Notes under the pieces: generated by a model
The model's input: only the letters and a program-made list of their open reading frames with translations
What the model was told of the DNA's origin: nothing
The model's database searches: none
Assembly (NCBI GenBank): GCA_002451715.1
Contig: DKDD01000201.1
Span: 1 to 16,779, forward strand
Source: Ruminococcaceae bacterium UBA6857
GTDB taxonomy: Bacteria; Bacillota; Clostridia; Oscillospirales; Acutalibacteraceae
Length of the DNA stretch: 16,779 bases
Direction: 5' to 3'
Made by a program: the position numbers and the translations under genes
Shown here: positions 14,252 through 16,779 of the stretch, piece after piece
Layout of the letters: every line of letters begins with the position of its first letter
Position numbering within the stretch: the first letter of the stretch is position 1

Positions 14252-14276
14252 GGGTTTTATATACTTTATAAAATCC
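14252..14276 (+). other. 5' leader hairpin of the peptide gene
   Basis: Ten-bp stem GGGTTTTATA/TATAAAATCC (one G-U pair) with a five-base loop, close to the expected mRNA 5' end. Such hairpins often stabilise abundant transcripts. Confidence 0.5.
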
Positions 14277-14307
14277 AACCGAAATACATATGAAAGGAGC
14301 GCTTAAA

Positions 14308-14526
14308 ATGAAAAAGTTTTTGGCAGTTCTTCTTGCTGCTCTCATGATCTTCTCGGTTATGGCAGTAGGCGTTGTTGCTGTTGCTGAAACAGGCACAACT
14401 TCAGGCGGAGACAGCGGAAACAAAACTGAGCTTCCCAACTGGCTTGTTGAGCTCATCGCCCGCATTAAGCAGGTTATCGCCAAGCTTCTCTTTAAGCTCG
14501 GAATTAAAATCGACCTTTGGAAATAA
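14308..14526 (+). CDS. Small secreted amphipathic peptide, unknown function
   Basis: A 72-aa product; the ATG at 14308 has AAAGGAG (14293-14299) at 8-base spacing, better than the ATG at 14290. Residues 1-~26 are a classical Sec signal (KK, then LAVLLAALMIFSVMAVGVV), with likely cleavage near AVA|ET, leaving ~45-47 residues. The mature part has a Gly/Ser/Thr-rich flexible start and then LPNWLVELIARIKQVIAKLLFKLGIKIDLWK split in two: LPNWLVELIARIKQVIAK and LLFKLGIKIDLWK, which together read as an amphipathic, net-basic helix with evenly spaced Leu/Ile/Val/Trp. No cysteine, no Gly-Gly leader, no modification enzyme adjacent. Own promoter, leader hairpin and very strong terminator. Could be a membrane-active peptide, a signal, or a cell-surface helix; not recognised. 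Confidence 0.85.
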   Translation: MKKFLAVLLAALMIFSVMAVGVVAVAETGTTSGGDSGNKTELPNWLVELIARIKQVIAKLLFKLGIKIDLWK

Positions 14527-14536
14527 GGCTTGATTT

Positions 14537-14573
14537 AAAAGAAGCTGTTGCTTTTCGCAGCAGCTTCTTTTTT
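14537..14573. terminator. Bidirectional terminator between the convergent small genes
   Basis: Fifteen-bp stem AAAAGAAGCTGTTGC (14537-14551) with GCAGCAGCTTCTTTT (14557-14571), one G-U pair, five-base loop, T run on the plus strand; A run on the other side gives the minus-strand T tract. Confidence 0.92.
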
Positions 14574-14577
14574 GCGT

Positions 14578-14748
14578 TTAAAGGTCGTCAACGTCCTGAA
14601 TCGGGCGCTTGTCGTCAAATTCGCTTGTCCCCGTGTATGAACCGAGAACGTCGGTTTGTGCGCTGTGGGAACGCGGATTCCAAATTTTGACAATTTCTTC
14701 AACCTTCGGGCTCATCGGCGGTTTGGTTCTTTTCTTTTTATTTTCCAA
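14578..14748 (-). CDS. Small 56-aa acidic-tailed protein, TTG start
   Basis: A short frame starting at TTG (14748-14746) with GGGAGGG at 7-base spacing. The product has a basic N-terminus (ENKKKRTKPP), a middle IVKIWNPRSHSAQTDVLGSY and an acidic end DDKRPIQDVDDL. The segment VLGSYTGTSE followed by PIQDVDDL resembles a small conserved Firmicute protein that I remember with endings like PVQDADDL, but I cannot verify this. No signal peptide, membrane segment or cysteine, so it is probably cytoplasmic and partly disordered. Convergent with the secreted peptide gene, sharing a terminator; 153 bases divergent from the ECF sigma gene. Function unknown. Confidence 0.75.
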   Translation of the reverse strand: MENKKKRTKPPMSPKVEEIVKIWNPRSHSAQTDVLGSYTGTSEFDDKRPIQDVDDL

Positions 14749-14770
14749 AATTTTACCCTCCCTTGTTTTT

Positions 14771-14792
14771 TTGACCGTTTTTGAGCGGTCAA
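14771..14792. other. Hairpin in the leader of the 56-aa gene
   Basis: Stem TTGACCG/CGGTCAA (14771-14777 with 14786-14792), eight-base loop. On the plus strand it is followed by a T-rich stretch, so it could act as a weak terminator antisense to the small gene; on the minus strand it sits just before the ribosome binding site. The rest of 14793-14901 is AT-rich; a TTGCAA (14846-14851) with TATCTA 18 bp later is a possible but weak sigma-gene promoter. Confidence 0.4.
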
Positions 14793-14901
14793 TTTTATTT
14801 TTCGTGTTTTTATGTTGAAAAGAAGCAGAAATTTTTGTAAAATTATTGCAACAAAAGCAGTGTTTATATTATCTAATAAGTCGAACGGATGGTGATAACA
14901 T

Positions 14902-15414
14902 ATGAGCTCAAATCTTATCGAAAATCTGGTCGTTCAGTCACAAAACGGAGATGCCGACGCGTTCGGCGAACTTTATTCGCTTTTTTCAAAAGACATGTAT
15001 CGTTTTGCTCTTTACTATACGGGTTCGCGCTTTCTTGCGGAAGACGCCGTCAGCGATGCGGCACTTTGCGCTTTTGAAAAAATCGGACAGTTAAAGAAAA
15101 AATCGGCGTTCAAGTCCTGGCTTTTTACGATTCTTTTCAACTGCTGCAAAAAACAGCAAAAAGAAAAAGCTCTTTCGCTTCGGCGCGTTGAACTTTCCGA
15201 AGCGGAAAGCGTTTCAAAAGACGGCGGATATGAAAAAGCTGCGGTTAAGTCGATTCTTTCTTCGCTTGAAGAAGACGAAAGAGAAATTCTTCTTCTCTCT
15301 TTCATCGGCGGATATTCCAGTGGCGAGATTGGCGAAATGCTTTCGATGAAAAGCGGTTCGGTTCGCTCAAAAAAGAACAGAACCATTGCAAAACTTCGCG
15401 AAATGATGAGGTGA
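14902..15414 (+). CDS. ECF-type sigma-70 family RNA polymerase sigma factor
   Basis: A 170-aa cytoplasmic sigma factor with both domains of the ECF group. Region 2 covers ~8-80 (GDADAFGELYSLF, MYRFALYYTG, AEDAVSDAALCAFEKI, FKSWLFTILFNCCKK), and region 4 covers ~113-168 (SLEEDEREILLLSFIGGYSSGEIGEM, GSVRSKKNRTIAKLREM), joined by a Lys/Ser/Glu-rich linker. ATG preceded by GGTGAT. The next gene starts 6 bases after the stop, and its ribosome binding site (GAGGTGAT) overlaps the sigma gene end, so both are one operon. ECF sigmas are usually held by a membrane partner; the beta-propeller protein downstream is the candidate. The regulon is unknown. Confidence 0.95.
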   Translation: MSSNLIENLVVQSQNGDADAFGELYSLFSKDMYRFALYYTGSRFLAEDAVSDAALCAFEKIGQLKKKSAFKSWLFTILFNCCKKQQKEKALSLRRVELSEAESVSKDGGYEKAAVKSILSSLEEDEREILLLSFIGGYSSGEIGEMLSMKSGSVRSKKNRTIAKLREMMR

Positions 15415-15420
15415 TATTTT

Positions 15421-16779
15421 ATGAAAAACGAAAACTATGACGACATGAAAGAACTTTTCGGCGAAGAAATTGAGCTTCCGGAAAGCCTTTCAAAAGAAAA
15501 TATCGTGAAAAAAATCAAGGAAAGCGGCGTAAAACAAAAAAAGAAAAAGATTAAAGTTTTTCCGCGTTTTGTTGCCGCGGCGGCCGCTTTTGCCGTTGTT
15601 GCGGTGGGAGCTTTTGCGTTCTATGACCGTTCGTTCGGTTCAAACCGACCGGTTTCGCTCAAGCCCGCGCAGGAAGTTGAAGAGGTCAAACAAGAGACAG
15701 CACCGCAAGAGAATGAAAACGCTCAAAAAACAACCTATGCCGCAATTGACGTCGGAACAAAAAAGGTTGCCCTTTCAAAATTCGGCAGCCAAAAGGACCT
15801 CAACAATTACTTTTCAAACATTGCGGCAAAGGAAAAGAACAGAATCTCGTTCTTTGCAAAAACCGCCGATAAGGCGTACGAAAACGTGGCCGACTCAGCA
15901 CCGACCGAATTCGCCGGCGACCAAAACCAAAGCACCGGTACCGCAAGCATAAACAGCCAAAACGACGGCACGTTCGGCAAAACGAACACCCAAGTGAGCG
16001 GCGTTGACGAAGCGGATGTTGTTAAGAACGACGGAAATTATCTTTATATCGTCAGAGAAGAAAAGCTTTCAATCGTTGACGCAAAAACGATGAAACTTGC
16101 TTCGCAGACCGAATTCAAAGGTTCAAGCGATAAGTATAAAATCCACATTTCGGAAATTTATGTCAACGGCGACCGCCTTGTTGCAACCGGCTATGAATAT
16201 GAAGAAGGCGACATGGGCGAGTATCATTACAGCTGCATCAACGGCAGCTTCCGATATAATGTTAAAAATTCAATCGCGCTCGTCTATGACATAAGCGACA
16301 GAACAAACATCAAAGAAGTCCGCCGCGTCACCCAAGACGGAGACATTCTTTCAACAAGAATGATCGGTTCATATCTTTACACTGCAACAAGTTATTCTCC
16401 GAACCTTTCGGAAAACAAAAAGGCAGAGTACACTCCGGAAGTTGACGGAGCAAAACTTACAAGCGACGACGTTTATGTTCAAGGCAAGGATAAGGGCAAC
16501 ACAACATATATCGTCCTTTCCGGTTTTGACACCGCAGACAAAAACAGCGAAGTCAGCAAGGTTTCCGTTCTTGCAAACGGCTATATAGTCTACTGTTCAA
16601 AGGATACGTTCTATGTTGCCTCGGACAGCTATGACGAAAAAAACGACCGCAACACAACAACCGTTCACGCTTTTTCGCTCGACGGCGGCACCGTTGCCTA
16701 CAGAAACAGCGGTACTGTTCCGGGTTCACTCGACGATCAGTATATGATGGATCAAAACGGCGATTACTTCAGAATTGCA
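15421..16779 (+). CDS. Membrane-anchored beta-propeller protein, likely anti-sigma partner; C-terminus beyond window
   Basis: At least 453 codons, open at the window end. Residues 1-~47 are cytoplasmic and end in a Lys-rich stretch; they contain ELPESLSKENIVKKI, a short motif that I recall on the inside of other Clostridial membrane partners of sigma factors. One membrane segment at ~49-68 (FVAAAAAFAVVAVGAFAFY) is followed by a long low-complexity outer linker (Glu/Gln/Asn/Ser rich) and, from ~residue 187, the beta-propeller domain: TNTQVSGVDEADVVKNDG, YLYIVREEKLSIVDA, NGDRLVATGYEY, VYDISDRTNIKEVRR, STRMIGSYLYTATSY, matching the secreted 'beta propeller domain' family of Firmicutes. Its ATG is 6 bases after the sigma stop. 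The role as signal-sensing anti-sigma is inference from topology and operon; the domain itself is well supported. Confidence 0.92.
   Translation, partial: MKNENYDDMKELFGEEIELPESLSKENIVKKIKESGVKQKKKKIKVFPRFVAAAAAFAVVAVGAFAFYDRSFGSNRPVSLKPAQEVEEVKQETAPQENENAQKTTYAAIDVGTKKVALSKFGSQKDLNNYFSNIAAKEKNRISFFAKTADKAYENVADSAPTEFAGDQNQSTGTASINSQNDGTFGKTNTQVSGVDEADVVKNDGNYLYIVREEKLSIVDAKTMKLASQTEFKGSSDKYKIHISEIYVNGDRLVATGYEYEEGDMGEYHYSCINGSFRYNVKNSIALVYDISDRTNIKEVRRVTQDGDILSTRMIGSYLYTATSYSPNLSENKKAEYTPEVDGAKLTSDDVYVQGKDKGNTTYIVLSGFDTADKNSEVSKVSVLANGYIVYCSKDTFYVASDSYDEKNDRNTTTVHAFSLDGGTVAYRNSGTVPGSLDDQYMMDQNGDYFRIA

Noticed and set aside
14308..14526. Radical SAM-modified peptide (RiPP) interpretation of the secreted peptide
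   Set aside because: It has a standard Sec signal, no cysteines or Gly-Gly leader, and the radical SAM gene is 8 kb away in another unit.
15569..15952. Plus-strand open frame of 127 codons
   Set aside because: Out-of-frame with the beta-propeller gene and made of basic low-complexity sequence; a shadow.

Overview
The window looks like chromosomal DNA from an obligately anaerobic, low-to-moderate GC Firmicute, most plausibly a gut-type Clostridium relative (Oscillospiraceae/Ruminococcaceae-like). The support is pyruvate:ferredoxin oxidoreductase, strong AGGAGG-type ribosome binding sites, sigma-A promoters with 17-bp spacers, frequent intrinsic terminators, a dimeric (alpha2) glycyl-tRNA synthetase, ECF-type sigma factors paired with membrane proteins, and a ThiT vitamin transporter. 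I see no transposase, integrase, phage gene, CRISPR array, tRNA or rRNA. The genome assignment is inference from gene content only.

Left part (1-5000, minus strand): the first 970 residues of a pyruvate:ferredoxin oxidoreductase run off the left edge. Its promoter region carries a perfect TTGAT-N4-ATCAA palindrome and a folded leader. Upstream lie three minus-strand genes: an HTH/sigma-region-4 fusion, a single-pass membrane protein translationally coupled to it (a likely anti-sigma or sensor), and a small zinc-ribbon membrane protein. The promoter of the zinc-ribbon gene is nearly a copy of the PFOR promoter.

Middle part (5000-9150): a radical SAM enzyme is divergent from a two-gene operon of a TVP38/TMEM64-like membrane protein and the manganese exporter MntP; a near-identical 13-bp motif sits at both divergent promoters. 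Next is thiT on the minus strand, controlled by a clear TPP riboswitch with a terminator, all driven by a near-consensus promoter.

Right part (9150-14040, minus strand): an apparent operon encodes two paralogous exported calcineurin-like metallophosphoesterases and an exported clan GH-A glycosidase-like protein. It sits downstream of glycyl-tRNA synthetase, with a terminator hairpin between that may act as an attenuator.

Far right (14200-16779): a highly expressed-looking gene for a 47-residue secreted amphipathic peptide; a convergent 56-aa conserved-looking protein starting at TTG; then an ECF sigma factor followed 6 bases later by a membrane-anchored beta-propeller protein cut by the window end.

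The best leads are the two sigma/membrane-partner pairs of different architecture, the amphipathic exported peptide, the duplicated promoter with the FNR-type box at PFOR, and the MPE-MPE-GH export operon.
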